In this document: piece after piece, positions 34,875-43,883 of the stretch
How the letters are laid out: every line of letters begins with the position of its first letter
Position numbering within the stretch: the stretch's first letter is position 1
Assembly (NCBI RefSeq): GCF_003958625.1
Contig: NZ_RSEL01000029.1
Location: 62,001 to 126,000 of the forward strand
From: Tsuneonella rigui
GTDB lineage: Bacteria; Pseudomonadota; Alphaproteobacteria; Sphingomonadales; Sphingomonadaceae
DNA length: 64,000 nucleotides
Reading direction: 5' to 3'
Made by a program: the position numbers and the translations under genes
The notes under the pieces: generated by a model
Databases searched by the model: none
Seen by the model: only the letters and a program-made list of their open reading frames with translations
Told to the model about the DNA's origin: nothing

Positions 34875-35266
34875 TCATGGCGCTCTCGGTGGAGGCAATA
34901 TTGGGGACGTGCGGAGGGAACGGGTCGTCCGGCCGCAGCGGCCCGATCGGTGGCCCCGCCCGATCCGCAATTCGACAACATCTGTAAGCACCAGAACGTC
35001 CGCAATGGGGTCGCATGCGGAATGGCAGCTTTCATGACTCTACCACCCGAAAGCGGGCTGGCAGCAAACGACCCCAAAGCAGACATCGAGCAAATCTTCG
35101 ACGTGCGTCTGCTTTGCGCCTTCAAGTCGGTCGTTCGCGCCGCTTCGTTGAACTTCCGAAAGCAGACGCGCATACAGCGCATGTCGCAGCAGGAGGGATT
35201 GATCGAACTGCGGTCCCCCGCACTTGCTCCGAACAAGGCCCCCTTGCCCCTAGATGCCGACTGCGC
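34875..35266. other. Gap before the copper ATPase, no convincing gene
   Basis: About 390 bases with overlapping short frames on both strands but no ribosome sites or recognisable proteins. The part at 35105-35165 resembles 20470-20530 (GCTTTGCGCC, then AAGTC and GTC), suggesting a repeated non-coding remnant. The right end carries the promoter of the copper ATPase. Confidence 0.4.
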
Positions 35267-35297
35267 TTGACCCTGACATGATGTCAAACATCATAAG
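35267..35297 (+). promoter_or_regulatory. MerR/CueR-type promoter of the copper ATPase operon
   Basis: -35 TTGACC (35267-35272) and -10 CATAAG (35292-35297) separated by 19 bases, the long spacer typical of MerR-activated promoters. The spacer is centred on the palindrome TGACAT-G-ATGTCA, the kind of dyad CueR-like activators bind. The start codon of the ATPase is 35 bases further. Confidence 0.7.
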
Positions 35298-35332
35298 GTT
35301 GCGCATACCGATTCGTTTCGAAGGAGCCGGAC

Positions 35333-37705
35333 ATGCACGAGAACCATGATCACCACGACTGCACGCATGGTTCGGGCGCGGCCCCGCAGGGCGGACACGA
35401 GCACGGAATGACGACTGACCCCGTCTGCGGCATGAAGGTGGACAGCCGAACTAGCCCTCATCGGTTCGAGCACGACGGAAAACCCTACTGGTTCTGCAGC
35501 GCAAGTTGTCTGGCAAAGTTCAGCGCCGATCCGGAACCGTACCTTTCCGGATCGGATTCGGGAGCGACGAAGGCCGATCTGTCGGACGTGCCCGCCGGCA
35601 CGATCTGGACTTGCCCCATGCATCCGCAAATCCGCCAGGACGATCCCGGCACCTGCCCCATCTGCGGCATGGCGTTGGAGCCCCTTGAGCCGACGCTGGA
35701 GGAAGGCCCGAACCCCGAACTCATAGACATGACGCGGCGCTTTTGGGTGAGCGCCGCATTCAGCGTCCCGCTTGTCCTTCTGGTTGTTATTATGGAGCTA
35801 CTCGGCTGGGATGTGATGCCGATGCGCACGTCCCAATGGGTGCAGTTTGTGCTCGCGGCGCCGGTCGTCCTGTGGGGCGGCTGGCCGTTCTTCGAGCGAT
35901 TCTTGCAGTCGCTGCGAACCCACAACCTCAATATGTTCACGCTGATCGGGCTCGGGGTTGGGGTCGCCTTTGGCTACAGCGTGATCGCGACCCTCGTGCC
36001 CCAGATATTTCCCGCAGCGCTCCGAACGATGGGCGGCATGGTGCCGGTCTATTTCGAGGCTGCAGCCGTTATCACCACGCTCGTGCTGCTCGGTCAGGTT
36101 CTCGAGCTTCGCGCTCGCTCCGCCACCGGAAAGGCTATCCGCGCATTGCTCGGTCTGGCTCCCAAGACCGCGCGCAAGGTCAACACCGACCATACCGAGG
36201 AGGACGTCGCGCTGGACCTCGTCGAAGTCGGCGACCTCCTGCGCATCCGGCCTGGCGAGAAGGTGCCGGTCGACGGCATCGTCATCGAGGGCCGGAGCGC
36301 AATAGATGAATCCATGATCAGCGGCGAGCCCGTCCCAGTTGAAAAAAACGAAGGCGACCGGGTCACCGGCGCCACGGTGAACGGTACTGGCGGGTTGGTC
36401 ATGCGCGCGGATCGCGTCGGTCGCGACACCATGCTTTCGCAGATCGTCCGGATGGTCGCCGATGCACAGCGTTCGCGCGCACCGATCCAGGCCCTTGCGG
36501 ACAAGGTTTCAGGCTGGTTCGTCCCCGGTGTCGTGCTGATCGCCATCGCCACCTTCATCGTGTGGAATTTCGTGGGGCCCGAACCGCGGGCCGCGCACGC
36601 ACTGGTCAATGCGGTAGCGGTACTCATCATCGCATGTCCCTGTGCGCTCGGTCTCGCGACGCCGATGTCGATCATGGTGGGAACCGGTCGCGGGGCGACA
36701 TCAGGAGTGCTGGTCAAAAACGCCGAAGCTCTCGAGCTGACGGAAAAAATTGACACTCTGGTTGTCGACAAGACTGGTACCCTGACTGTCGGCAAGCCGA
36801 AGCTGGTGAAAGTCCAGCCGACAGCTGGTTTCGACGAGAACGAGGTTCTCCGCCTGTCCGCGGCGCTGGAGCGCGGGAGCGAGCATCCGCTGGCGGCGGC
36901 AATCGAGGAAGGTGCGAACGACCGGGGAATCATGCTGCCGGAAAGTTCCGATTTCGCCTCGGTAACCGGCAAGGGCGTAACCGGGCAGGTGGATGGACGT
37001 CAGGTCGCGTTGGGCAACGCTGCCCTCCTCGAAACGATCGGCGCGAACACCGGCCCGCTTGAAAGCCAGGCCGACCGGCATCGTTCAGAGGGCGAAGGCG
37101 TCATGTTCGTCGCCGTCGATGGCAAGCTCGCCGGTATCGTGGTGGTTGCGGACCCGATCAAGGATAGCGCTGCTGAGGCCGTCGCGGAACTTCGCGAGAG
37201 CGGCATCCACGTCGTGATGATGACCGGCGACAACCGCCGGACAGCCGAAGCAGTGGCTCGCCGCGTCGGCATCGAGGACGTGATGGCGGATGTCCTCCCC
37301 CAGCAGAAGCAGGCAAAGGTAGAAGAGCTTCGTCGCGCGGGGCGGCGCGTGGCGATGGCCGGGGACGGCATCAACGACGCGCCGGCTCTAGCGGCTGCCG
37401 ACGTCGGTATTGCCATGGGCACGGGCACGGACGTAGCGATGGAAAGCGCCGCGATCACCCTGGTCAGGGGCGATCTGCGGGGGATCGTCCGCGCGCGGAA
37501 ACTCAGCCGCGCGACCATGGCGAACATCCGGCAGAACCTGTTCTTCTCGTTCGTGTTCAACGCCGCCGGGGTGCCGATTGCGGCCGGGGTTCTGTACCCG
37601 TGGTTCGGTCTCCTGCTGAGCCCGATAATCGCAGGTGCGGCGATGGCGTTCAGTTCGGTAGCGGTCATCGGCAACTCGCTGCGCTTGCGGAGCACCCGCC
37701 TGTGA
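35333..37705 (+). CDS. Copper-translocating P1B-type ATPase with YHS and heavy-metal-binding N-domains
   Basis: A 790-residue copper/silver exporting ATPase. The His-rich start is followed by a YHS domain ([19 protein letters not shown]; residues 29-71) and a heavy-metal-binding domain ([20 protein letters not shown], residues 92-111). The classical CxxC ferredoxin-like domain is absent. The core has TGES-like [10 protein letters not shown], the membrane metal site CPC at 435-437, the phosphorylated Asp479 in DKTGTLT, HP in [13 protein letters not shown] and [10 protein letters not shown]. This N-domain layout is that of SilP/CopA-like efflux pumps. It exports Cu(I) from cytoplasm to periplasm. 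The cueR gene overlaps its stop (GTGA). Confidence 0.95.
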   Translation: MHENHDHHDCTHGSGAAPQGGHEHGMTTDPVCGMKVDSRTSPHRFEHDGKPYWFCSASCLAKFSADPEPYLSGSDSGATKADLSDVPAGTIWTCPMHPQIRQDDPGTCPICGMALEPLEPTLEEGPNPELIDMTRRFWVSAAFSVPLVLLVVIMELLGWDVMPMRTSQWVQFVLAAPVVLWGGWPFFERFLQSLRTHNLNMFTLIGLGVGVAFGYSVIATLVPQIFPAALRTMGGMVPVYFEAAAVITTLVLLGQVLELRARSATGKAIRALLGLAPKTARKVNTDHTEEDVALDLVEVGDLLRIRPGEKVPVDGIVIEGRSAIDESMISGEPVPVEKNEGDRVTGATVNGTGGLVMRADRVGRDTMLSQIVRMVADAQRSRAPIQALADKVSGWFVPGVVLIAIATFIVWNFVGPEPRAAHALVNAVAVLIIACPCALGLATPMSIMVGTGRGATSGVLVKNAEALELTEKIDTLVVDKTGTLTVGKPKLVKVQPTAGFDENEVLRLSAALERGSEHPLAAAIEEGANDRGIMLPESSDFASVTGKGVTGQVDGRQVALGNAALLETIGANTGPLESQADRHRSEGEGVMFVAVDGKLAGIVVVADPIKDSAAEAVAELRESGIHVVMMTGDNRRTAEAVARRVGIEDVMADVLPQQKQAKVEELRRAGRRVAMAGDGINDAPALAAADVGIAMGTGTDVAMESAAITLVRGDLRGIVRARKLSRATMANIRQNLFFSFVFNAAGVPIAAGVLYPWFGLLLSPIIAGAAMAFSSVAVIGNSLRLRSTRL

Positions 37706-38094
37706 AGATCGGCGAAGCCTCGAGCGCGTCTGGCGTGAGCCAGCGAATGATCCGGCATTACGAGAAGGTGGGCCTGATCCCCGCTGCTGCGCGCCGGGAT
37801 TCCGGATACCGGGACTACGATCGCACAGACGTTCACACGCTCTTATTCATCGGACGGGCCCGCGACCTCGGCTTCGGGATCGAGGAGATACGGCAGTTGC
37901 TGGGGTTGTGGCAGGACCGGAGCCGCGCCAGTGCCGAAGTCAAGGCACTTGCTCTCGCCCGTGCGGCCGAATTGAAGACCAAATCCAGGCAGCTGGATTC
38001 GATGCGCCGATCGCTCGAGCATCTGGCTGCCGAATGTCACGGCGATCAGATGCCCGATTGCCCCATCCTCGACGACCTCGAGGCCGCCGGCTGA
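37702..38094 (+). CDS. cueR: CueR-like MerR-family copper-responsive regulator
   Basis: A 130-residue MerR-family activator. The winged helix is [20 protein letters not shown] followed by [19 protein letters not shown], then the long dimerisation helix. The C-terminal metal loop has two Cys eight residues apart ([13 protein letters not shown]), the CueR signature for Cu(I)/Ag(I). It starts at a GTG that overlaps the ATPase stop, so sensor and pump are translationally coupled. It should activate the 19-bp-spacer promoter in front of the ATPase when cytoplasmic copper rises. Confidence 0.92.
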   Translation: MKIGEASSASGVSQRMIRHYEKVGLIPAAARRDSGYRDYDRTDVHTLLFIGRARDLGFGIEEIRQLLGLWQDRSRASAEVKALALARAAELKTKSRQLDSMRRSLEHLAAECHGDQMPDCPILDDLEAAG

Positions 38095-38191
38095 TGTCGA
38101 CGGTCGAGACAAGCGTGCGGAATCGTCGCGAGCGTGCGACTTGCACGAGAAAATTGACCCGTGTTCCGCCCGAGCCTAGGACATCGTCCTG

Positions 38192-38521
38192 ATGCTTCGC
38201 CAACTCCATCTCATCCTGGCCGCGCTTTCTATGCTGGTCGCACCGCTGGCGATGCAGTCGGGCATGGCCATGGCAGCGATGCCGATGGATCATGGCGAGA
38301 TGACGCAAAGCGGCCACTGCGGTGACGAGGACACCGGCGGCGAAGACGAGCCCGACGCGATGACCCAGTGCTGTGTGGCGATGTGTTCCGCCGTGGACCC
38401 GCTCGGGGCGACTGCGATCGAACCGGTCCCCTATCATGCACCCATCCTCGCCAGCTTCCGCTCGACCGAGCATCGTGCGTTCCTGGCAAAGCTTCCCACT
38501 CCCCCTCCAAGGCTCGCGTGA
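38192..38521 (+). CDS. Small exported Met/His/Cys-containing protein of the copper cluster
   Basis: A 109-residue protein. The hydrophobic N-terminus (ILAALSMLVAPLAMQSGMAM) is a signal peptide or anchor. It is followed by MPMDHGEMTQSGHCGD, an acidic stretch and MTQCCVAMCSAVDP. The Met, His and Cys residues suggest metal binding in the periplasm. The C-terminal PxxPPPRLA tail is typical of small proteins sometimes annotated as CopL-like or DUF2946-like in copper operons; I cannot place it firmly in either family. It lies between cueR and the copA/copB genes and is probably co-regulated. Confidence 0.65.
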   Translation: MLRQLHLILAALSMLVAPLAMQSGMAMAAMPMDHGEMTQSGHCGDEDTGGEDEPDAMTQCCVAMCSAVDPLGATAIEPVPYHAPILASFRSTEHRAFLAKLPTPPPRLA

Positions 38522-38556
38522 AATCGCCCTTTTTCGATTTCACGGAGTTTAGGAAC

Positions 38557-38796
38557 ATGAACAAGTTGATGACTGCGGTCGCACTGGCGATCGCTCTTCC
38601 GGGTGTTGCGCACGCCCAGGCTGCTCCTGCGGAGAAGCCGAAGATGGAATGCTGCGAGAAGATGAAGGACAAGTGCGCATGCTGCGACAAGATGGCGGCC
38701 AAGCCCGCCAGCGGCCCAGACGCGCCTTCGTCGGACCCGCACGCAGGCCATGACATGACGCCCGCGGCTCCGGCCGACGGGCACGCGCACCACTAG
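38557..38796 (+). CDS. Small periplasmic Cys/Met/His-rich copper-binding candidate
   Basis: A 79-residue protein. The signal peptide (MTAVALAIALPGVAHAQA) is cleaved near residue 22. The mature peptide of under 60 residues has five clustered Cys (MECCEKMKDKCACCDKMA) and a C-terminal His tail (PHAGHDMTPA, then HAHH). This composition is that of soft-metal-binding peptides. It lies directly upstream of the multicopper oxidase. The start was chosen at the ATG with GGAG upstream; the longer open frame has no signal peptide. A copper chaperone or sponge role is inferred, not shown. Confidence 0.72.
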   Translation: MNKLMTAVALAIALPGVAHAQAAPAEKPKMECCEKMKDKCACCDKMAAKPASGPDAPSSDPHAGHDMTPAAPADGHAHH

Positions 38797-38874
38797 GCAC
38801 GATTCACTGTCGGCGGGGGCCTTGTTCCCGCCGGCAGGCGATCTTCTTCACGCCAGTGAGCCAAGGAATTCTCG

Positions 38875-40872
38875 ATGAATGAACTCGTCCTCGGACGGCG
38901 TGCGCTGCTGCGCGCCGCCGCTATATCCGGCGCAGGCTTCGGCTTGGCGCAGGCTCTGCCCGCCTGGGCCCAGCCGCTCTCGAAAGGCCTCGTGCGCCCG
39001 CTGCCGACAGTCAGTGGCAACGACATTGCTCTCACGATCGGCCAGGTCAGCGTCGAGGTCGATGGCCAGGTCAGCCGCGCGATCGGCATCAACGGCACCG
39101 TCCCGGGCCCGCTGATCCGCCTCAAGGAAGGCCAGCGGGTACGCCTGCGCGTCCAGAACACGCTAGATGAGGACAGCTCGATCCACTGGCACGGCCTTCT
39201 CGTGCCGTTCGAGATGGATGGCGTTCCCGGCGTCAGCTTCCCCGGCATCATGCCGCGCTCGACCTTCGACTACGAGTTCGATCTCAGCCATGCCGGAACC
39301 TACTGGTATCACAGCCACAGCGCCTACCAGGAGGAGGATGGCGTCTACGGCCCGATCGTGATCGATCCGGCCGGGCCCGATCCGGTTGCCTACGACCGCG
39401 AGCATGTGCTGGTGCTGTCCGACCACAGCCCGCTTGCCGGTGCGACCATCTACCGTAAGCTCAAGCAGATGGGTGGGCCCTATTTCAACCGCCAGCGGAT
39501 GACGCTGTCGGGTTTGCTCGCGGGGCGCGACCTGACGGCGCAGGACCGCTGGGAGTGGGCGCAGATGCGGATGGACGCGGCCGACATCGCCGACGTCACC
39601 GGATCGACCTACGCCTTCACCATCAACGGGTTCGGCCCCTTCGACAACTGGACCGGCCTGTTCACACCTGGCGAACGCGTCCGGCTCCGCGTCATCAACG
39701 CCTCGGCGCAGACGACCTTCAACATCCGCATCCCCGGCCTCCCGATGACGGTCGTGCAAGCCGACGGTCTCAATGTGCGGCCAGTGACCGTGGACGAGTT
39801 CCAGATCGGCACCGCAGAGACCTACGACGTCGTCGTCACTCCCGAAGATCGGGCCTACAGCTTCGTCAGCGAGGCGAGCGACCGGTCAGGCCTGGGCCGG
39901 GCCACGCTTGCCCCGCGCGAGGGTATGAGTGCGCCGGTTCCGCCGCTGCGCCCGCGCCCACTGCTGACCATGAAGGACATGGGCATGGGCGACATGAACC
40001 ATTCCGGCATGGGGCATGGCGGTATGGATCATGGCGCGATGGGCATTGGATCAACTGCCCCTGCGAAGACGCGCCGCGTCGATCCGACTGCCCAACAGAA
40101 CGCCTCCGGCGAGTTGTGGAAGCTGACCGGCTGGAAAGAGACAGGCGCCGTAGTTGCAACGGCAGCGGCGGCTGGCATGGCGGGGATGGATCACGCGGCG
40201 ATGGGGCATGGCTCCGTTGCGGCATCTCCGGCGGCAGCACCCATGGACCACGCCGCGATGGGACACACGGCCCCGGCGGCCGCCGGCCAGGCAGCGGCGC
40301 CAATGGACCACGGCTCGATGGGCATGCGCGACTTCGCAAACGCGCCGGAGGTCGACAAGAACCCGGGCGTGCAGACGATCTCGCCGATGCCGGTCGACCG
40401 CATGGGCGATCCAGGAACGGGTCTGGAAGACGTCGGCCACCGCGTGCTGAATTACCGCGATCTCATGGCGCTCGAGCGCAATCCCGACGTGCGCGCGCCA
40501 TCTCGTCAGCTCGACATCCACCTGACCGGCAACATGGAACGCTACATGTGGTCGTTCGACGGGGTGAAGATGAGCGAACCGGCCGAGCCGATCCCATTCC
40601 GTCACAACGAGCGCGTGCGCGTGCGGCTCGTCAACGACACGATGATGCAGCACCCGATCCATCTGCACGGCCACTTCTTTGAGCTGGTGACCGGGCATGG
40701 CGCCTGGTCGCCGCGCAAGCACACGGTGAACGTGCAGCCGGGCGGGACGGCGACCTTCGACGTCACCCTCGATGCGCAGGGCGACTGGGCGTTCCACTGT
40801 CACAACCTCTACCATATGACCGCCGGGATGATGCGTGTCGTCACCGTGCGTCCCGACAAGGGAGACGCGTAA
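38875..40872 (+). CDS. copA: Copper-resistance multicopper oxidase CopA
   Basis: A 665-residue periplasmic multicopper oxidase. It has a Tat signal with twin Arg at 8-9 (LGRRALLRAAA). Three cupredoxin domains carry the copper ligands HWHG (104-107), WYHSHSAYQ, HPIHLHGH (593-600) and HCHNLYHMTAGMM starting at H641 (Cys642 is the type 1 ligand). Between domains 2 and 3 is a Met/His-rich insert (about residues 366-480) with repeated MDHAAMGHG-like units, typical of PcoA/CopA. It oxidises Cu(I) and binds copper in the periplasm. copB starts one base after its stop. Confidence 0.95.
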   Translation: MNELVLGRRALLRAAAISGAGFGLAQALPAWAQPLSKGLVRPLPTVSGNDIALTIGQVSVEVDGQVSRAIGINGTVPGPLIRLKEGQRVRLRVQNTLDEDSSIHWHGLLVPFEMDGVPGVSFPGIMPRSTFDYEFDLSHAGTYWYHSHSAYQEEDGVYGPIVIDPAGPDPVAYDREHVLVLSDHSPLAGATIYRKLKQMGGPYFNRQRMTLSGLLAGRDLTAQDRWEWAQMRMDAADIADVTGSTYAFTINGFGPFDNWTGLFTPGERVRLRVINASAQTTFNIRIPGLPMTVVQADGLNVRPVTVDEFQIGTAETYDVVVTPEDRAYSFVSEASDRSGLGRATLAPREGMSAPVPPLRPRPLLTMKDMGMGDMNHSGMGHGGMDHGAMGIGSTAPAKTRRVDPTAQQNASGELWKLTGWKETGAVVATAAAAGMAGMDHAAMGHGSVAASPAAAPMDHAAMGHTAPAAAGQAAAPMDHGSMGMRDFANAPEVDKNPGVQTISPMPVDRMGDPGTGLEDVGHRVLNYRDLMALERNPDVRAPSRQLDIHLTGNMERYMWSFDGVKMSEPAEPIPFRHNERVRVRLVNDTMMQHPIHLHGHFFELVTGHGAWSPRKHTVNVQPGGTATFDVTLDAQGDWAFHCHNLYHMTAGMMRVVTVRPDKGDA

Positions 40873-40873
40873 G

Positions 40874-42160
40874 ATGATCTGGCTTCACAGACTTCCCCTG
40901 CTTGCCGTGGCGGCTTTCGCCAGCGTGCCAGCAGTCGCGCAAGAACAGGCTTCGCCGGACCAGACATCGGTCCCTACCGCAGCCACGAGTTGCACTCCCG
41001 AGCATGCTGCCATCGGGCATTGCACGCTGCCGGCAAATCGATCGGCGGTTGCTCAGCCGCAGTCCGCGCCCAAAGCGCCGCCAACCTGCCTGCCCGAGCA
41101 CGCCGCGATGGGACATTGCACACTATCGGAAAACCAACCGGCTGCCGCTCAGCCACTTCCGGTACCTCAAGCGCCGAGCACTTGCCTGCCCAAAAATGCT
41201 GCAATGGGCCATTGCACGCGTCCCGCTGCCTCTCCCACAGCGACACCACAGACCGCGTCCCCGGCCCAAACCACTTGCTCGCCGGAGCATGCGTCAATGG
41301 GGCATTGCACACTCCCCGCAGCGCAACCTGCGGCTCAGGTGACGTGCGCGCCGGAACACGCGGCGATGGGACATTGCAGCCCGGCCGAAACGATCGCGGC
41401 AGAGGGGACGAACCTCCCTGCCGGCTCGGGCACGGCTCCGCCCGTGCCCACGGACTACGCCGCGGACGCGATCTATGGCCCGTCCGCTATGGCCATGGGG
41501 CGTCACCATCTGTCGCTGCATCACGGCGGCCAGAACTTTTCGATGGTTATGCTCAACATCGCCGAGGTGAAGATCAAGAGCGGACGCGACTCCTACGAAT
41601 GGGGCGGCGAGGCCTGGTATGGCGGGGACATCAATCGGCTGGTCGTCAAAACCGAAGGTGAAGGCGAGTTCGGCGCCGGGGTGGAATCCGCCGAGGTCCA
41701 GGCGCTCTATAGCCGCGCCATTGGCCCCTACTTCGATCTTCAGGCCGGTGTCCGGTACGATTTCGAGCCAGACCCATCGCGCGTCTACGCCACGGTCGGA
41801 TTCGAGGGGCTGGCGCCGGGTTTCTTCGATGTCGAGGGCGCGCTGTTCCTGTCGGATCGGGGCGAGATGTTGGGCCGGCTCGAAGGCTACTACGACCAGC
41901 GCATCACCCAGAAGCTGATCCTGCAGCCGCGTGCCGAGCTGAATTTCGCGGCTCAGAGCAGCGAGGACATCGGTGTCGGCGCGGGTTTGACCGATGCAGA
42001 GATCGGCGTCCGGCTGCGCTACGACATCGTCCGCGAATTCGCCCCCTACATCGGCGTCCAATACGAGCGCGCTTTCGGCAGGACCCGCGATTTCCTTCGC
42101 GACGAAGGCGAAGCGACCGGCGGCTGGAGCTTCCTGGCCGGCGTCCGCTTCTGGTTCTGA
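40874..42160 (+). CDS. copB: Copper-resistance outer-membrane protein CopB with five Cys-x9-Cys repeats
   Basis: A 428-residue protein. The signal peptide ends at SVPAVAQ (about residue 22). Residues 40-168 hold five repeats of the form C-x-P-E-H-A-A-M-G-H-C. The C-terminal 230 residues are the CopB beta-barrel (MGRHHLSLHHGGQNFSMVML at its start; barrel end WSFLAGVRFWF). CopB proteins usually have a Met/His-rich N-terminus (MxHxxM units); the paired-Cys repeats here are unusual and may bind Cu(I) with thiols. The ATG was chosen directly after copA; an earlier in-frame start would overlap copA. It works with CopA in periplasmic copper handling. Confidence 0.9.
   Translation: MIWLHRLPLLAVAAFASVPAVAQEQASPDQTSVPTAATSCTPEHAAIGHCTLPANRSAVAQPQSAPKAPPTCLPEHAAMGHCTLSENQPAAAQPLPVPQAPSTCLPKNAAMGHCTRPAASPTATPQTASPAQTTCSPEHASMGHCTLPAAQPAAQVTCAPEHAAMGHCSPAETIAAEGTNLPAGSGTAPPVPTDYAADAIYGPSAMAMGRHHLSLHHGGQNFSMVMLNIAEVKIKSGRDSYEWGGEAWYGGDINRLVVKTEGEGEFGAGVESAEVQALYSRAIGPYFDLQAGVRYDFEPDPSRVYATVGFEGLAPGFFDVEGALFLSDRGEMLGRLEGYYDQRITQKLILQPRAELNFAAQSSEDIGVGAGLTDAEIGVRLRYDIVREFAPYIGVQYERAFGRTRDFLRDEGEATGGWSFLAGVRFWF
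40991..41377 (+). repeat. Five in-frame Cys-x9-Cys repeats in CopB
   Basis: Repeats at residues 40-50, 72-82, 104-114, 135-145 and 158-168 of CopB, each C-[TLSA]-P-[EK]-[HN]-A-[AS]-[MI]-G-H-C. Pro/Ala/Gln-rich linkers separate them. The third copy has KN in place of EH. The same unit (CAPEHRAAGHC) ends the DUF305 lipoprotein encoded at 43884-44684. Confidence 0.9.
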
Positions 42161-42173
42161 GGGGAGAAGAAGA

Positions 42174-42668
42174 ATGTTGATGACCACCATGATCGCCGCT
42201 GCACTGGCGGCTCAAGCGGCACCGGATACGCATGCCTCGGCCGCCGCCCCGGTAGCTGCGCAGCCCGCTTCGGCGAGCGAGGATGAGAGCGCCGTTCGCG
42301 CCGTGCTGGCGCGCTACAAGTCCTCGATCGAGCGGTTGGACGCGAGCGGCACCGAAGCACTCTTCACCGAGGATTCCGCGGTGTTCGAAACCGGCGGTGT
42401 CGAAGGCACCTACAAGGAGTATCTCGCGCACCATCTGGGGCCCGAGCTCGCGGCTTTCCGCTCGTTCGCATTCTCCGACTACGCGGTCGCGGCGCGCATC
42501 GAAGGCGATCTCGCGCTCGCGACCGAGACCTATAACTACCGGATCGAGACGAAGAGCGGGGAAATCGCGATGCGCAGGGGCGTCGCCACGAGCGTGCTCA
42601 CGAGAACGGCGGATGGCTGGAAGATCCTGGTCATGCACAATTCGGCGCGCAAGCCGAAGGGGACCTGA
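42174..42668 (+). CDS. SnoaL/DUF4440-like protein with signal peptide
   Basis: A 164-residue protein of the NTF2-like fold. A short hydrophobic N-terminus (MLMTTMIAAALAAQAA) suggests export. The domain begins with DESAVRAVLARYKSSIERLD, has TEALFTEDSAVFETG and ends with VLTRTADGWKILVMHNSAR, the common DUF4440/SnoaL pattern. Proteins of this kind with a conserved surface pocket often accompany copper operons, but their role there is unknown. It begins 13 bases after copB with GGGGAGAAG upstream, and the next gene starts one base after its stop. Confidence 0.8.
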   Translation: MLMTTMIAAALAAQAAPDTHASAAAPVAAQPASASEDESAVRAVLARYKSSIERLDASGTEALFTEDSAVFETGGVEGTYKEYLAHHLGPELAAFRSFAFSDYAVAARIEGDLALATETYNYRIETKSGEIAMRRGVATSVLTRTADGWKILVMHNSARKPKGT

Positions 42669-42669
42669 G

Positions 42670-43359
42670 ATGAGCATGTTCATCCGACGATCGCATCGCT
42701 TGCTGGCGCGGTCGGTGCTGGCGATGTTTGCAGCCATCGCTGTCCTGTCGATGCCAGCGGCACCTGTATCGGCGCACAAGGATCACAAAGCGAAGCAGGA
42801 GGCAGCGCAACTCGAGGCACAACGCGCGGCGGCTGGCGGATCGCGGGACGCGGTTCCCATGGCCCACGATCCTGCGATGCCGGGTCATGCCGCGGTCATG
42901 GCTGCGATGGACGCAGCAGACGATCCGCCGCAGAACTTCGCGGCCAGACTGCTCGACTGGCTCGGCCGCTTCCATCCCATGCTGGTGCATTTTCCGATCG
43001 CCTTCATCCCGGCGGCGCTCTTCACCGCCATCGTCGGGCGCAAGCGGCCCGGTTTCGCGAAGCCCGTCCAGTTCCTGGTGGTGACCGCAGGAGTGACCGC
43101 TCCGTTCGCCATGCTGTCGGGCTGGCTGAGCGGCGGGTTCGAACTCGGCCTCGACGACTGGATGATGCAGAGCCACCGCTGGCTCGGGACCGGCATCGGG
43201 ATCGGGGCGTTCGCCTTGGGTGTGTTCGCGCTCAGGCGCCCCGAGCAAGACCGCGGCTCCGGCATGATCGTCGGTCTGTCGATCCTGACAGCGGCGATCC
43301 TCGTGCAGGGGTGGTTCGGCGGTGCGCTCGTGCACGGCGTCGATCACCTGAACTGGTAA
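42670..43359 (+). CDS. DUF2231 membrane protein with His/Met-rich N-terminus
   Basis: A 229-residue membrane protein. After a signal-like helix ending at APVSAH comes a His-, Lys- and Met-rich stretch (HKDHKAKQEAAQLEAQ, then MAHDPAMPGHAAVMAAMD). Residues 90-229 form the four-helix DUF2231 domain, with LGRFHPMLVHFPIAFIPAAL as its signature and SHRWLGTGIGIGAFALG later. The conserved His in HPMLVHFP could bind a metal or heme. DUF2231 proteins recur in copper islands of sphingomonads. The extracytoplasmic His/Met stretch supports a copper-related role. Confidence 0.82.
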   Translation: MSMFIRRSHRLLARSVLAMFAAIAVLSMPAAPVSAHKDHKAKQEAAQLEAQRAAAGGSRDAVPMAHDPAMPGHAAVMAAMDAADDPPQNFAARLLDWLGRFHPMLVHFPIAFIPAALFTAIVGRKRPGFAKPVQFLVVTAGVTAPFAMLSGWLSGGFELGLDDWMMQSHRWLGTGIGIGAFALGVFALRRPEQDRGSGMIVGLSILTAAILVQGWFGGALVHGVDHLNW

Positions 43360-43371
43360 GGAGAACGACCG

Positions 43372-43851
43372 ATGGAAGACCACGCGAAGCCCGCGCATCA
43401 CGAGGTGGGCTCAAAGCCCTACATGATGCTGGCCGTCAATCTCGGCCTGAGCCTGCTGGTGATGTATGTCGCCATGTTCGCCATGATCTGGAGCTGGGGC
43501 GAGTTCATCCAAAACGTGAACTTCTTTTACATGGCGCTGGTCATGTGGGCGCCAATGGGCGCGATCATGCTTGCGACAATGGGAGGTATGTATCGCAACC
43601 GGAAGCTCAACGCCGCGCTCTATGTAGCCTTTGCGGCGATCTTCGTCCTGTCGCTTGTCGGCATCCGGCAACAGAGCCTCGTCGGCGATGACCAGTTCCT
43701 GCGCTCGATGATTCCACACCACTCAGGTGCTATCCTGATGTGCGAGGAAGCCAAGCTCACCGACCCCGAGATACGCCAGCTCTGCGGCGAAATCATCCAG
43801 GCCCAGAAAGATGAGATTTCCCAGATGAAGCGCATCATGGACCGCCTCTGA
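43372..43851 (+). CDS. Membrane-anchored DUF305 protein
   Basis: A 159-residue protein. Three membrane helices span about residues 20-110 (AVNLGLSLLVMYVAMFAMIW, FYMALVMWAPMGAIMLATMG, AALYVAFAAIFVLSLVGI), followed by a short DUF305 domain with FLRSMIPHHSGAILMCEEA and QAQKDEISQMKRIMDRL. The HH and Met/Cys residues are the probable metal site of this ferritin-like four-helix family. It is the first of two consecutive DUF305 genes in the copper block; a third lies in the czc block. Confidence 0.85.
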   Translation: MEDHAKPAHHEVGSKPYMMLAVNLGLSLLVMYVAMFAMIWSWGEFIQNVNFFYMALVMWAPMGAIMLATMGGMYRNRKLNAALYVAFAAIFVLSLVGIRQQSLVGDDQFLRSMIPHHSGAILMCEEAKLTDPEIRQLCGEIIQAQKDEISQMKRIMDRL

Positions 43852-43883
43852 CCCAACACGATCTGCAACCATGGAGATATTCA

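Noticed and set aside
34742-35287. 181-codon minus-strand frame before the copper ATPase
   Set aside because: It overlaps the kinase end and the ATPase promoter, with no recognisable protein pattern.
40154-40403. Met/His-rich repeats in copA considered as a CRISPR-like or tandem DNA repeat
   Set aside because: The repetition is at protein level (MDHAAMGHG units) with irregular spacing; it is a normal feature of CopA oxidases. No CRISPR array was seen in the window.
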